The notes: a model not told the origin generated them from the letters alone. A stretch of DNA of 57,713 nucleotides from an uncultured Lachnospiraceae bacterium (GCA_902781895.1 CACZLA010000010.1:1-57713); one strand, 5' to 3'; shown: positions 34,217 to 43,575, numbered from the stretch's first letter. Translations and numbers: made by a program.

Positions 34217-34241
34217 GGTGTCAAAAGTAACTTTTGACACC
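34217..34241. promoter_or_regulatory. Perfect 25-bp palindrome GGTGTCAAAAGT-A-ACTTTTGACACC
   Basis: Twelve-base arms around one base. On the plus strand it starts four bases after TATAAT, and on the minus strand three bases after TATCAT. It lies between capA-like and ispE, both on the minus strand. Shorter copies occur at 12371-12387 and 41117-41142. Confidence 0.65.
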
Positions 34242-34266
34242 ATATGATATTTCTACGGGGTTATCA

Positions 34267-35214
34267 CTAAACCGGGACAGTCACGAATAGCTGATTGGCC
34301 AGGCCCTTTTCCTCTATCGTTTTTCTGACCGCCTCTGCCTTTTCAGTATCATCAAAAATTCCGAATACTGTCGGACCACTTCCGCTCATCATTGAATTTA
34401 TTGCTCCGCCTTCGATCATTATCTGTTCAAGTTCTTTAATCTCGGGGTGATTCTTCGAAGTAACGTATTCAAGTACATTTCCGAAAAGATCAGTTACTCC
34501 TTTTAAGCTGCCTGCATAAATGGCATCAACCTGTCCATCAACATCAGGGTGTTTAAAATCGCTGTAGCTGCCCGGACTTGTTTCATATGCTTCTATCATC
34601 TTATCATATCCGCCATAAGCTTCACCGGTGGACACGGATATCGGCGGCTTAGCCACAAGGAAGGTACACTTCGGAAGCTCGGGAAGCTTTGTCAGCACCT
34701 CACCAATGCCCTCTGAAAGTGCGGTTCCACCCATAATACAATATGGAATGTCGGCACCAAGAGGAGTTGCCATTTCCATCATCTCTTTATCCATAAGACC
34801 CAGCTCGAACAGCTCATTCATGCCCTTGAATGTTGCTGCCGCATCACTGCTTCCTCCGGCCATTCCCGCAGCAATGGGGATATTCTTTGTAAGGATTATC
34901 CTGACTCCCGCCTTCGGATCTCTCCTGCGAACATATTTCTCAAGCATGAGCTTAGCTACTTTATATACCAGATTGCTTTCATCCAGTGGTACAGCTCCCA
35001 GCTTATCAGCCGGAGCAGAAGAAGCAGCCCCCTTGTCCTTCGTATCCTCTGACAGCAGAACCTCAATCTTCGGTTCATCCAGTCTTTCAAATACCAGCTC
35101 ATCATATATATCAAGAGACTGCATTACCATTCTTACCAGATGATAACCATCCTCTCTGAAGCCTACGATATCCAGGCTTAAATTTACCTTTGCATATGCT
35201 TTTTTTGTGATCAT
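34267..35214 (-). CDS. ispE: 4-diphosphocytidyl-2-C-methyl-D-erythritol kinase
   Basis: IspE phosphorylates the CDP-methylerythritol made two steps after DXR in the MEP pathway. The 315-residue GHMP kinase starts MITKKAYAKVNLSLDI, with the ATP-binding loop IPIAAGMAGGSSDAAATF and the C-terminal MMSGSGPTVFGIF. An upstream in-frame ATG at 35313 lies inside the preceding terminator, so 35214 with AGAGGGGGGT upstream is the true start. IspD is at 3.3 kb. Confidence 0.95.
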   Translation of the reverse strand: MITKKAYAKVNLSLDIVGFREDGYHLVRMVMQSLDIYDELVFERLDEPKIEVLLSEDTKDKGAASSAPADKLGAVPLDESNLVYKVAKLMLEKYVRRRDPKAGVRIILTKNIPIAAGMAGGSSDAAATFKGMNELFELGLMDKEMMEMATPLGADIPYCIMGGTALSEGIGEVLTKLPELPKCTFLVAKPPISVSTGEAYGGYDKMIEAYETSPGSYSDFKHPDVDGQVDAIYAGSLKGVTDLFGNVLEYVTSKNHPEIKELEQIMIEGGAINSMMSGSGPTVFGIFDDTEKAEAVRKTIEEKGLANQLFVTVPV

Positions 35215-35286
35215 ATAGATACCCCCCTCTATAATCATGACAACATATTGATTATAATTCAAAACCTGTCTTATCTCAATAATTAA

Positions 35287-35323
35287 AAATAAGTCAATGG
35301 GGATAGTCCCCATTGACTTATTT
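35287..35323 (-). terminator. Terminator with AATAAGTCAATGGGG stem, copy a
   Basis: A 17-bp perfect stem with a three-base loop ends the 1463-residue surface-protein gene. The arm sequence ATAAGTCAATGG recurs at 39881 and 47729. Confidence 0.85.
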
Positions 35324-35344
35324 GAATTAATTACTTAACAACTC

Positions 35345-38300
35345 TTAGTAGCATATTCCGTCAGCACCGATCCAGTATCCATCAACATACTGATTTGTTA
35401 CCATGTAACCCGATGCATCGAAGTAGTACCAGTATCCGTCTATCTTGAGCCAGCAGCTTGATGGCCACCAGCCTGAGATATCTTCTACCCACCAGCCTGT
35501 TGCGTTTGACTTCCAGCTGAGCTGATATCTGTCATCCCAGGAGCCATCTGCATTGAACCAATAGCCTTTGAAGTATTCGTTTGCTGCCATATAGCCATCA
35601 GGCTTGAAATAGTACCATACACCGTCTATCTTCTGCCACTTGTCTGTCGGATACCAGCCATCTGTGTCTTCTACCCACCAGCCTGTTGCATTTGACTTCC
35701 ACTGAAGAGTTCCGGGATAGGTCTGTGTACCATCTTCGTTGTACCACTTTCCATTTACCCACTCGTTGGAATAATCAGACTTCTTTGAATCTTCCTTTGC
35801 CTTAGCAAGTGCCTTTTCTGCATTTTCAAGCTTTTCAATAAGTGATGGATCAACCAGCTTCTTCTGATCTGCTGTAAGTGCATCATATGCAGCTCTTGCT
35901 TCTTTAATGGCTGCTTCATCAGTTGTCTTGATTTCCTTCGGAAGGGAACTTATCTTTGATGAAGCTGAATCAGCTGCTTTCTTGTCTGCTTCTTCCTTCT
36001 TCTTTTCCTCTTCCTCTTTCTTCTTCTTTTCTTCTTCGGCCTTAGCTTTCTCGAGTGCTTTTTCTGCCTTAGTGAGTTTATCTGATGTTTTTGTTCCGGC
36101 TATACTCTTTTGTTCCTCTGAAAGCTTATCATATGCTGCTCTTGCTGCTTCTATAACTGCTTCATCAGATGTTTTAACATCCTTCGGAAGTGCATTAATC
36201 TTCTCGATGGCATCCTTATATGTAGCCAGTGACTTTTCAGCTTTTTCCAGTTTCTGAACATCAGCCTTTTTAACAAGAGCCTTCTGGGCATCATTAAGTG
36301 CCTCATATGCTTCTCTTGCGTTTACAATGTCATCTTCACAGAGTGTAGAAACGCTATCCGTATTATCAGGAATCTTGGTTTCTATGTTATTCTCCAGTTC
36401 TGTAACAGCTTCAGGAACTACTATACTCCACGTCTTTGTTTTTACAGGATTCTCTCCGGATGCCCACTTGAACTCCGTTTTATACTCATCCATGATCTTG
36501 AAGGTTGCCTTAACAGTATAGACTCCAATTTCGGTCTTCTCATTATCTTCATATTCTGCTTCTGCACAGTATGGAGCAATACCCATATCATATAATACTG
36601 TCTTAGGTGTTCCGTCATATTCCTGGGTGGTACCTATCCAGCCTTCACCGATGAGATTCACACCTGTTCTGTTATCTTCGCCCAGATAAACCTCAAACCA
36701 TCTGTCGCAATCGTGTTCTACACGGCCTTCTTTCCAGACACCACCATCTTTATAATAGTACTGAATATCATACTTAACCTCAAACCAGACTGTATTACCG
36801 GCTATTTCGTTTATGGCCTCCATGTTTGCATAAATCTTAGCTGTATGACCATCTTCAGAAATTTCTGCTTCGAGACCGTCTATAATTTTTGCTATCGGAT
36901 CATCGCCATCATATGGAATGATATCAGTTATTTTAATCTCACGTCTGTCTTCGCCTTCAACAGTATCCGGCTCAGTGTATGATCCTATATAAAACTCCTT
37001 CTCATATACCTTCTGCTCTCCCTCAGGAAGACTTGTATTATATGGTTCATCAGAAATTTTATCTACATTTACTCCGGGATAGTAGCATGTATCTTCTTCA
37101 GATACAAATGCTATATCCGGCCAGTCTACATAAAGATCAACGCTCTGAGTTTCTCCATAATACAGCTTGAATCTGCCGGGATATTTAAACAGGATTTCAT
37201 ATACACCATCTATAGGATCACCCATCGGATCCTGTGCTTTTCTTATAGTTGCCTCCTCTGAAGGAATAGTTTCTCCCTCCATATCTTTAAGGCTTAACTG
37301 AGACAGATCCGTAACAGGAGTAACTGTATCTTCATTCTTCATAGCCAATGATACAAAGGCTACAACATTTGTTTCCAAGCCCCAATCCTTATGATAATCA
37401 TCAGCATTAGTATCAAACTGGCCGTCTTTATCATAAGTTATTACAAATCCTTCATTCTTTGCACGGACAACTATATGGAATTCGTCCAGCCAAGGATTCG
37501 CAGGGTCTCCGCGATATACCTTTACTAAAAGCTGAACCGTACCATTTATTGCAGGAATTGTAACCTTTGTAAGCTCATTATCAGACTTCAGTGCATCCTT
37601 ACTATATGTCCATCCGTGAATGTCCATACCTTCTTCAGTTACAATCTCGATATTATTGATATCATTCAGTTCACCTTCATCCCAGTTATGATAGAGATAA
37701 AGGTCTGTAGGAGTAGTGCCGTCAATCTCACCCGTCTGACTTCTTGAAGCTACTATATTTGCCTCAGTCTGATCTTCATCGCTGTAAAGTGCAAGCTGTG
37801 GAAGACGTGAATCAACCTTGAATGAATACTCCTTATCAGAACCGTCTTCTCTATAGACCATCCTGACAACATATGAACCTACTACATTTATTACAAGCCT
37901 GAATACACCATCATCAGTATTTACCAGGGTTTCACCCTCCTGATACTGACTATCAATAAAACCTACATCCTCAGTCACTTTATGCATTCCTGTTGAATCA
38001 AAAAGATCTATGGACTGAACACTACTATGTAATGCAGGATTTACTTCATAGTTTCCATCGCTATCCTTTACCAGATTTGCTATTGAAACAAATCTTTCTT
38101 CACCTATCTCCGCCGTTATCTGTCTATGATATGCATACTCATCATTTCTGAAGGTCGGCTTTCTGCCATTCCATTCTGCATCAGTTATCATCCAGCCTTC
38201 CATCTTCTCTTTGAGATTAAGATTCTGCGGTTCCTCTCTGCCGTCATTATATTTAAATGTAAATTCAATCGCATTTCCATACCAGTTCTGATCAGCTGTT

Positions 38301-39736
38301 TCAGGAATAGTAAACTCATATGAATCCGTATCATATGACCACTCCTCTGTCAGTGAAACAAACGGATCGTTGAACTCAAGTTCAATGCTATTCAGATTAT
38401 CATCAGCTTTGCACTTATCACTTGCTATAAGATAATAGGTCTCTCCCGGAAGAAACTCAACCTCACCACTTATACGGCATACAAGACTATCCCCGGAAAT
38501 GGTATCTTCACTGTAAACACCTACTCGCGGAAATACAGACTTATACTTAACCTTATAAGTATCTGTTCCATCGTTATAGCATATCATGTAATCGCCGATA
38601 TCTGTTGCTTCTATACTGTATACGCCATCAGGAAGTGTTTCCTCATGAGGACCACCTTCATCATATACTGTAGTCTTATTACTGATAAATATCTTGTCAG
38701 GATCTGCCGGATCACCGGTAGATGTCTCTATAGATATATTGCTTATATCGGCAACAGGAGTCACCTCGGAATTTTCGCTCCATCCTAGAGAGATAAATGT
38801 TTCTCCGGGGATTTCCCCTTCATCCTGCTTATTAAACCAGTCAGCCCTGGCAAATGAAGGAATCCGTGAACCCTCAGCCCAGTCTACACCTGCTATACAA
38901 AAGCCATCCTTTGAAACACGGAAATTGAAATGATGATCCTCCGGCCATTCACCACCTTGCATTATTTTTACAGTTGTTTCCAGCTCATAATCAGAATAAT
39001 CGGAATCCTTTCCGGCTGGCATTGTCAATTTTTTACTACTGTCGCTGACGTCAGAAATATAGTCATCCGGATCAAGCTCCACCTTAGTTCCGTAATCCCA
39101 TCCATAGATCTTGATTTCTTCAAAGGTACCTAACTCTATATCGTCGGTCTTAATATTAAGATAGAACTCATTTTGCTCATCAAAAGAAAGACTGACATCT
39201 TCCGCTCCGCCACTAATAAGTGAATCAATCGAAACACTCGGCGTTGAATAGATACCAACACGTGGAATAACTACATTTATAGTCACGTATTTTTCATCGC
39301 CATCATAATAAAATCTGTATTGACCGACTTCATCAATCTTTACATTGAAAAATCCATTGTCAGGCTCAACATTGTCTCTTGCAACAAAACTACTTATTCC
39401 GGCTTCATCCTCAACAGCTACCCAGTCTTCCCCTACCAGCTTTTCCATTGAAATCTTATCAAGCTGATCAGCTTTTAATGCCGTCACATTAAAACCTGAA
39501 CCAACAAGTCCAAAGAATAATGTCTCATTCTGGGTTACACTTATGGTTTCCTCTTCATGCAAATCCATCCAGCTAGGCGCTATCGGATAACCGTTCTCAT
39601 CCCAGCCTTCATCCCTTCCAACCATAAATAATTCTGTTCCACTACCCGCTGCTCTTGCAGTGATTCCGGTAAACAGACTCAGAACCATAGCCGTAGCCAG
39701 AAGAAATGCAAGCATTCTTTTACTTATCCTACTCAT
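35345..39736 (-). CDS. Large secreted surface protein with FIVAR-like and wall-binding repeats
   Basis: This is a 1463-residue protein. Signal sequence: about 1-30 (AFLLATAMVLSLFTGITARA). Residues about 35-1080 form a series of beta-rich segments. Repeating themes include 'VGIYS/VGVYS' strands and 'GLGWSENSEVTPVADIS'-like blocks, suggesting at least five divergent copies of a domain of about 200 residues. A helical region (about 1125-1330) holds three or four copies of a FIVAR-like unit with ARAAYDKLSEEQKS. A Lys/Glu stretch (KKKEEEEKKKEE) lies inside it. Residues about 1335-1463 are cell-wall-binding repeats. It is probably an adhesin or carbohydrate-binding scaffold, but the ligand is unknown. 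Confidence 0.82.
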   Translation of the reverse strand: MSRISKRMLAFLLATAMVLSLFTGITARAAGSGTELFMVGRDEGWDENGYPIAPSWMDLHEEETISVTQNETLFFGLVGSGFNVTALKADQLDKISMEKLVGEDWVAVEDEAGISSFVARDNVEPDNGFFNVKIDEVGQYRFYYDGDEKYVTINVVIPRVGIYSTPSVSIDSLISGGAEDVSLSFDEQNEFYLNIKTDDIELGTFEEIKIYGWDYGTKVELDPDDYISDVSDSSKKLTMPAGKDSDYSDYELETTVKIMQGGEWPEDHHFNFRVSKDGFCIAGVDWAEGSRIPSFARADWFNKQDEGEIPGETFISLGWSENSEVTPVADISNISIETSTGDPADPDKIFISNKTTVYDEGGPHEETLPDGVYSIEATDIGDYMICYNDGTDTYKVKYKSVFPRVGVYSEDTISGDSLVCRISGEVEFLPGETYYLIASDKCKADDNLNSIELEFNDPFVSLTEEWSYDTDSYEFTIPETADQNWYGNAIEFTFKYNDGREEPQNLNLKEKMEGWMITDAEWNGRKPTFRNDEYAYHRQITAEIGEERFVSIANLVKDSDGNYEVNPALHSSVQSIDLFDSTGMHKVTEDVGFIDSQYQEGETLVNTDDGVFRLVINVVGSYVVRMVYREDGSDKEYSFKVDSRLPQLALYSDEDQTEANIVASRSQTGEIDGTTPTDLYLYHNWDEGELNDINNIEIVTEEGMDIHGWTYSKDALKSDNELTKVTIPAINGTVQLLVKVYRGDPANPWLDEFHIVVRAKNEGFVITYDKDGQFDTNADDYHKDWGLETNVVAFVSLAMKNEDTVTPVTDLSQLSLKDMEGETIPSEEATIRKAQDPMGDPIDGVYEILFKYPGRFKLYYGETQSVDLYVDWPDIAFVSEEDTCYYPGVNVDKISDEPYNTSLPEGEQKVYEKEFYIGSYTEPDTVEGEDRREIKITDIIPYDGDDPIAKIIDGLEAEISEDGHTAKIYANMEAINEIAGNTVWFEVKYDIQYYYKDGGVWKEGRVEHDCDRWFEVYLGEDNRTGVNLIGEGWIGTTQEYDGTPKTVLYDMGIAPYCAEAEYEDNEKTEIGVYTVKATFKIMDEYKTEFKWASGENPVKTKTWSIVVPEAVTELENNIETKIPDNTDSVSTLCEDDIVNAREAYEALNDAQKALVKKADVQKLEKAEKSLATYKDAIEKINALPKDVKTSDEAVIEAARAAYDKLSEEQKSIAGTKTSDKLTKAEKALEKAKAEEEKKKKEEEEKKKEEADKKAADSASSKISSLPKEIKTTDEAAIKEARAAYDALTADQKKLVDPSLIEKLENAEKALAKAKEDSKKSDYSNEWVNGKWYNEDGTQTYPGTLQWKSNATGWWVEDTDGWYPTDKWQKIDGVWYYFKPDGYMAANEYFKGYWFNADGSWDDRYQLSWKSNATGWWVEDISGWWPSSCWLKIDGYWYYFDASGYMVTNQYVDGYWIGADGICY

Positions 39737-39873
39737 TCATCACCCTCCTTACTTAAATTCAAACCCCCGTTTTTTGTCTGATTTGATAGTTATCTAATGA
39801 ATTTTTGCGCATTCATAGTTACATTTTAACATACAGGACACCTGTAAACAATGAAAAGACGGTGAACTTACTT

Positions 39874-39907
39874 AAAAAAATAAGTCAATGGGGATACCAT
39901 TGACTTA
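39874..39907 (-). terminator. Terminator with ATAAGTCAATGG stem, copy b
   Basis: An 11-bp perfect stem (39881-39891 with 39897-39907) and a five-base loop are followed by TTTTTTT on the minus strand. It ends the lipoprotein gene at 39937. Confidence 0.88.
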
Positions 39908-39936
39908 TCATCACTATACTAATCATTCCGGATATA

Positions 39937-40956
39937 CTAATTTGCGAATACAAACTTCGATCCGTCTGCTATATGCTCTTTATCATCTGTCCAGGTAAGA
40001 CTGTAATCATCATTTACCTTGATAGAACCTGTTCCGTCAGTATACTCAACTTTTTCATCCTGAACATTTCCGTCCTCACCGTATGTGACTACTTTTTTCT
40101 CGCAATCCTTGTAATTAACTGTATTTGTTGTTGTATCAAATACGCCGACCATATTCCACTCAGCATTTTCAAATGCGCTGCTGCCCCAGGTTACATTTAT
40201 CTTTGCTTCATCCTTGCCCTGACACTCGATGGTCATAGTTGCACGGTCACAGCCGTATTTTCCGATGATATTCATAACCGGGTTCTGTCCGTCTTCCTCA
40301 CCACCGACAGCTTCGGTGCTATCATCTGAATCTTTAACCTTTATGGAACCTTCAACAGCATCTCTATCAATGTATGTCTGATCCATAACCGCCTGTATAT
40401 CAAGACCATTTAAGTCATCGCCGGTTGCCGAAAGACTGTAGTTTATTCCGATCTCCACATCAAATCCGGTTGCCATCATAGCCTTAACAACATCGTCTTC
40501 TGCATAAGAATAAACCTTACCCGTCATGTTTCCGTCGCCCCATTTTGAATAGGTCACATCTTCAGTATGTGTCCAGTCATAATACATTCCGGAAATATCA
40601 GCAGCCTCACCACCCATCTGAGCTCTCTCTGTATACTCAGTTCCGTCCATTGTAAACACAAGCTGGACTATAGGTTGGTTTTTCTCTTTGTCGTCCATAT
40701 AGCTCCATTTTACATTTTCAGCACCCTCAGGAGCCGCGAAAAGTCTCGGGCACTTACCTACTGCTTCCTCCTCGGTAATATCTACCCATGGATTTGCCAG
40801 CTCATCACCGCCAACAACCTCCTCTGTTGTCTCCTGCTCCGTAGCTTCTGTTGTGGCTTCAGTAGTTGTTGCTGTTGTTGTCTCATCCTCCTTGCCACAG
40901 CCTGCCATAAGAGCAAGCATCAGTACCGATGCCATAAAAGTATATTTCTTTTTCAT
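39937..40956 (-). CDS. Lipoprotein of unknown function
   Basis: This is a 339-residue protein. Lipobox LMAGC, with Cys20, follows a hydrophobic signal. A Thr/Glu-rich linker (about 24-50) leads to a soluble domain with ITEEEAVGKCPRLFAAPEGA, seen in other Lachnospiraceae lipoproteins. The C-terminal half contains strand-like repeats ending LTWTDDKEHIADGSKFVF. I do not recognise a characterised family. It would sit on the outer membrane face. A long leader (about 200 bases) with the TCAAAAG palindrome precedes it, and GGAGGAATG lies upstream of the ATG. Confidence 0.75.
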   Translation of the reverse strand: MKKKYTFMASVLMLALMAGCGKEDETTTATTTEATTEATEQETTEEVVGGDELANPWVDITEEEAVGKCPRLFAAPEGAENVKWSYMDDKEKNQPIVQLVFTMDGTEYTERAQMGGEAADISGMYYDWTHTEDVTYSKWGDGNMTGKVYSYAEDDVVKAMMATGFDVEIGINYSLSATGDDLNGLDIQAVMDQTYIDRDAVEGSIKVKDSDDSTEAVGGEEDGQNPVMNIIGKYGCDRATMTIECQGKDEAKINVTWGSSAFENAEWNMVGVFDTTTNTVNYKDCEKKVVTYGEDGNVQDEKVEYTDGTGSIKVNDDYSLTWTDDKEHIADGSKFVFAN

Positions 40957-41116
40957 TATACATTCCTCCTGCTTTTAAAACCTCATGACGTAAAATAGCA
41001 TATTTACATTTGCGTCATTTCATTAATGGGAAATGGAATTTCCGCCTAAGTGAAAAATAACTCACAAAGTGCTGTTTTGTCAACCATTGAAAGATATTTA
41101 TAATATTATGTTATAT

Positions 41117-41142
41117 GGTATCAAAAGGTGCTTTTGACAACC
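41117..41142. promoter_or_regulatory. TCAAAAG-GTG-CTTTTGA palindrome upstream of lipoprotein gene
   Basis: The core inverted repeat is at 41121-41137, flanked by GGTA and CAACC. TATTAT lies a few bases upstream on the minus strand. This is the third member of the palindrome set. Confidence 0.5.
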
Positions 41143-41215
41143 ACTTCATATAATAAAAGATGGATGCCGGATTATCCGACATCCACCATGTGAAAAGATT
41201 AGAAATAGAAATTAT

Positions 41216-41998
41216 CTATTCTTCTACTATTATATCTCCGGTATCTGTACCAAATTTTATCTTATGACCATTTCCGGAGTCATTTGTCATACTAAACTTT
41301 TCTCCCTGATTCTCTCCATATATTGTAACATCACCTGTATCTGTCTCCATCTCAACCTTATCAAAATCTCTAACTGAAGGGCATCCTGAAATCTTTATAT
41401 CCCCGGTATCGTTTTCAACCTTTATTCCTCCGAAATCAGAACCTGTAAGTACAACATCTCCTGTATCGGTTTCAATATTTGTTTCTCCAAGATGACATTT
41501 CTCTGTCTTCAAACTTCCTGTATCAAGTGAAACCTTTGTTGTATCAGTTGATATGCCGGTAATTAAAACTTCACCTGTATCTGATTTTACATCCAGATTC
41601 TTAATACTTACTCCTTCCGGTACTGTTATCTCCAATTTTGCACTTCCGCCTGTACCAAATGAGAAGAGATGGAATCCGCCCTTATGCTTCTGAGTCACCT
41701 TAAGTGTTCCGTTTTCTACGGTGTACTTCGGAATATGGCTTTCTCTGCTACACTCATAATGTAAGCTGTACTTAGTTCCGGTTTTAACAGTTACATCCAT
41801 TATATCTGTATCTACTACTATAGAAGAAAAATCATCAAGATCTATAGTTTTATTTTCATTTACTGACTTTTCACCTGAAAACATACTGGAGAAACTGAAA
41901 TCTCCGCTGAACAGGCCTCCCATATGCCATATACATCCTATAATGATACAAGCTACTGTAATTATACAGATAGTCGCTAAATATACTTTCTTTTTCAT
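41216..41998 (-). CDS. DUF4097 beta-repeat membrane-anchored protein
   Basis: This is a 260-residue protein with one N-terminal transmembrane segment (about 5-25). The rest is a repetitive beta-helix-like DUF4097 domain, with recurring 'DTGDVVLTG', 'NDTGDIKIS' and 'ETDTGDVTIYG' strands about every 18-22 residues. Such proteins are usually encoded with PadR regulators and membrane proteins, as here, and are thought to be external sensors or adhesins. The direct function is unknown. ATG at 41998 is chosen because GGGGAGG lies eight bases upstream. Confidence 0.82.
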   Translation of the reverse strand: MKKKVYLATICIITVACIIIGCIWHMGGLFSGDFSFSSMFSGEKSVNENKTIDLDDFSSIVVDTDIMDVTVKTGTKYSLHYECSRESHIPKYTVENGTLKVTQKHKGGFHLFSFGTGGSAKLEITVPEGVSIKNLDVKSDTGEVLITGISTDTTKVSLDTGSLKTEKCHLGETNIETDTGDVVLTGSDFGGIKVENDTGDIKISGCPSVRDFDKVEMETDTGDVTIYGENQGEKFSMTNDSGNGHKIKFGTDTGDIIVEE

Positions 41999-42016
41999 CA
42001 CCAATTCCTCCCCTGT

Positions 42017-42973
42017 TTATCTGTTTGTGAGACAAGCCTTAAGTACTGAATGAAGTATTCCAGCTATAGGCCATATGATCCATGTCATACCAAATTGAAA
42101 TGTCAGGAAACTCCAGCAAAGATAGATACATGTTACTGTTGTCCAATATACTGACATAAAGCTCTCAGCTGCAGGAGATATATACTTTATTTCTTCTTCA
42201 TTTGCAACTACTCTGTTATCAAGCTTGAGAAGATATTCATAACTATGCTTTCTTGTAGTTGATACAACAATGAGGAATACACCAATTGCTACAAATACGA
42301 AGAGTCCTGCTCCTCCAAGTTCATCAGCACTTACATCTGAACCAAGACTTATTTCGCTGAGGATCATCGGTGGTACAACACTGAGAATACAAAATGCAAC
42401 ACCTATCGATACAAATATTGCATGTTTCAGATTATACTTTTTCTTTTCTTCTACTACATAATCAGTTGCTGAAATATCAAGTGTACATTCTTCTTTATCC
42501 ATAAACTTCCACTTGCCGCTGAGAACCGATGAAACGATAAACAGTACAACACCGATAGCTACCATTCCGAAGAGTCCCACAGCTCCCATAACATCATTTG
42601 CACCAATAGCTTCAGCAATTATCGGAGGAACAACACACATTATACAAAATACAACACCAAGTCCGATGAGAATTGAAGCAGTTTTTCTGTCTCTGATATA
42701 TTCCCGGGCCTCATCAACCGATACCCTTCTTCTTCCGAACTGCTCCGGCTCTTCCACTATCTGCTTGAGACCAAGTTCATCAGCGATCTCATTCAGATTT
42801 CCAAACTCTGCGATTACGGTTCCTACCGCTTCGTTATTACTTTTTCCTTCATCAATAAGCTCCTGGTACTTATCTTCCATCATCTCCCAAAGAGCATCCT
42901 TTGCTTTTACCACCTCAGGAGTACCCGGGAGATTCGCAAACATACTTTCCAGATAATTTCTAATCGTTTCCAT
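42017..42973 (-). CDS. Multi-pass membrane protein with permease-prefix-like N-terminus
   Basis: This is a 318-residue protein. The N-terminal helical cytoplasmic domain (about 1-75, METIRNYLESMFANLPGTPE) is of the type found in DUF1700 and permease-prefix proteins next to PadR regulators. Six or so transmembrane helices follow, including two repeats of a pair (around 100-150 and 190-240), which suggests internal duplication. It is encoded between padR and the DUF4097 gene with spacings of 13-18 bases. The trio probably forms a membrane-stress or signalling module. Confidence 0.8.
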   Translation of the reverse strand: METIRNYLESMFANLPGTPEVVKAKDALWEMMEDKYQELIDEGKSNNEAVGTVIAEFGNLNEIADELGLKQIVEEPEQFGRRRVSVDEAREYIRDRKTASILIGLGVVFCIMCVVPPIIAEAIGANDVMGAVGLFGMVAIGVVLFIVSSVLSGKWKFMDKEECTLDISATDYVVEEKKKYNLKHAIFVSIGVAFCILSVVPPMILSEISLGSDVSADELGGAGLFVFVAIGVFLIVVSTTRKHSYEYLLKLDNRVVANEEEIKYISPAAESFMSVYWTTVTCIYLCWSFLTFQFGMTWIIWPIAGILHSVLKACLTNR

Positions 42974-42986
42974 ACTTATATTCCTT

Positions 42987-43319
42987 TCACTTTTCTATAA
43001 AATGTTCTATGACCTCTTTGGTCAGATTCCATTCTTCACATTTATCTTTATAATACTGCTTACCACTGTCTGTTATTCTATAGTAAGTTCTTCGTTTTCC
43101 ACTGTCTCCCTCTGCTGAGTAAGATTCGATATATCCATTTTTCTGCATCCTCGTGAATGCCGAGTAAAGCGTTGTCTCTTTTATCACATATTTTTCCTCA
43201 GACAGGTTTTTTATCTGTTTGGATATTTCATATCCGTAAGAGTCGCCGTCCAGGAGCAGAAACAGTATCACCGTATCATTGTAGCCTCTGATGACATCAC
43301 TGCTTATTCCTGTGCTCAT
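42987..43319 (-). CDS. PadR-family transcriptional regulator
   Basis: This is a 110-residue winged-helix protein. LDGDSYGYEISKQIKNLSE and KETTLYSAFTRMQKNGYIES form the PadR DNA-binding domain, followed by GKRRTYYRITDSGKQYY. There is only a short C-terminal helix, as in PadR subfamily 2. AAAGGAGG precedes the ATG. It heads the trio with the membrane and DUF4097 genes. Five 13-bp dyads fill its own leader, so autoregulation is very likely. Confidence 0.92.
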   Translation of the reverse strand: MSTGISSDVIRGYNDTVILFLLLDGDSYGYEISKQIKNLSEEKYVIKETTLYSAFTRMQKNGYIESYSAEGDSGKRRTYYRITDSGKQYYKDKCEEWNLTKEVIEHFIEK

Positions 43320-43338
43320 GCGCCTTCACCTCCTTTAC

Positions 43339-43410
43339 TTTATCTATCGTAGGTACGACTGACGTTGGTACGTTTGTCGTTGTTACGTCTATCGTACTAT
43401 GTCTGTCGTA
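43339..43410 (-). promoter_or_regulatory. Array of five TACG-N5-CGTA operators in padR leader
   Basis: The dyads lie at 43339-43351 (right half only), 43354-43366, 43369-43381, 43384-43396 (perfect TACGTCTATCGTA) and 43398-43410. Their starts are 15, 15, 15 and 14 bp apart. They run from the predicted transcription start to a few bases before the ribosome binding site. The likely ligand is the PadR protein encoded next door. Confidence 0.75.
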
Positions 43411-43413
43411 GTA

Positions 43414-43442
43414 AAAATAGCACACTATAATATCAGTGTCAA
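43414..43442 (-). promoter_or_regulatory. Promoter of the padR operon
   Basis: TTGACA (43437-43442), 17 bases, then TATTTT (43414-43419) on the minus strand, immediately upstream of the operator array. Confidence 0.7.
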
Positions 43443-43494
43443 CACCTTTTTTTCAGATTTAATAATTATTTAAGAAATAGACCCTTCACCGGCA

Positions 43495-43530
43495 CAAAAA
43501 AGGATGACTCCACCGGAATCACCCTTCATT
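43495..43530 (-). terminator. Terminator after the 71-residue gene
   Basis: A 12-bp stem with two mismatches (43500-43511 with 43515-43526) is followed by TTTTTT on the minus strand. Confidence 0.75.
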
Positions 43531-43575
43531 TTTAATATATCAATATAAAATATAATATATAAAGCAGCTATCACT

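Noticed and set aside
41216-41998. CRISPR-like or tandem DNA repeats in the DUF4097 gene
   Set aside because: The periodicity is protein beta-strand repetition (DTGD motifs) with diverged codons, not a DNA repeat array.
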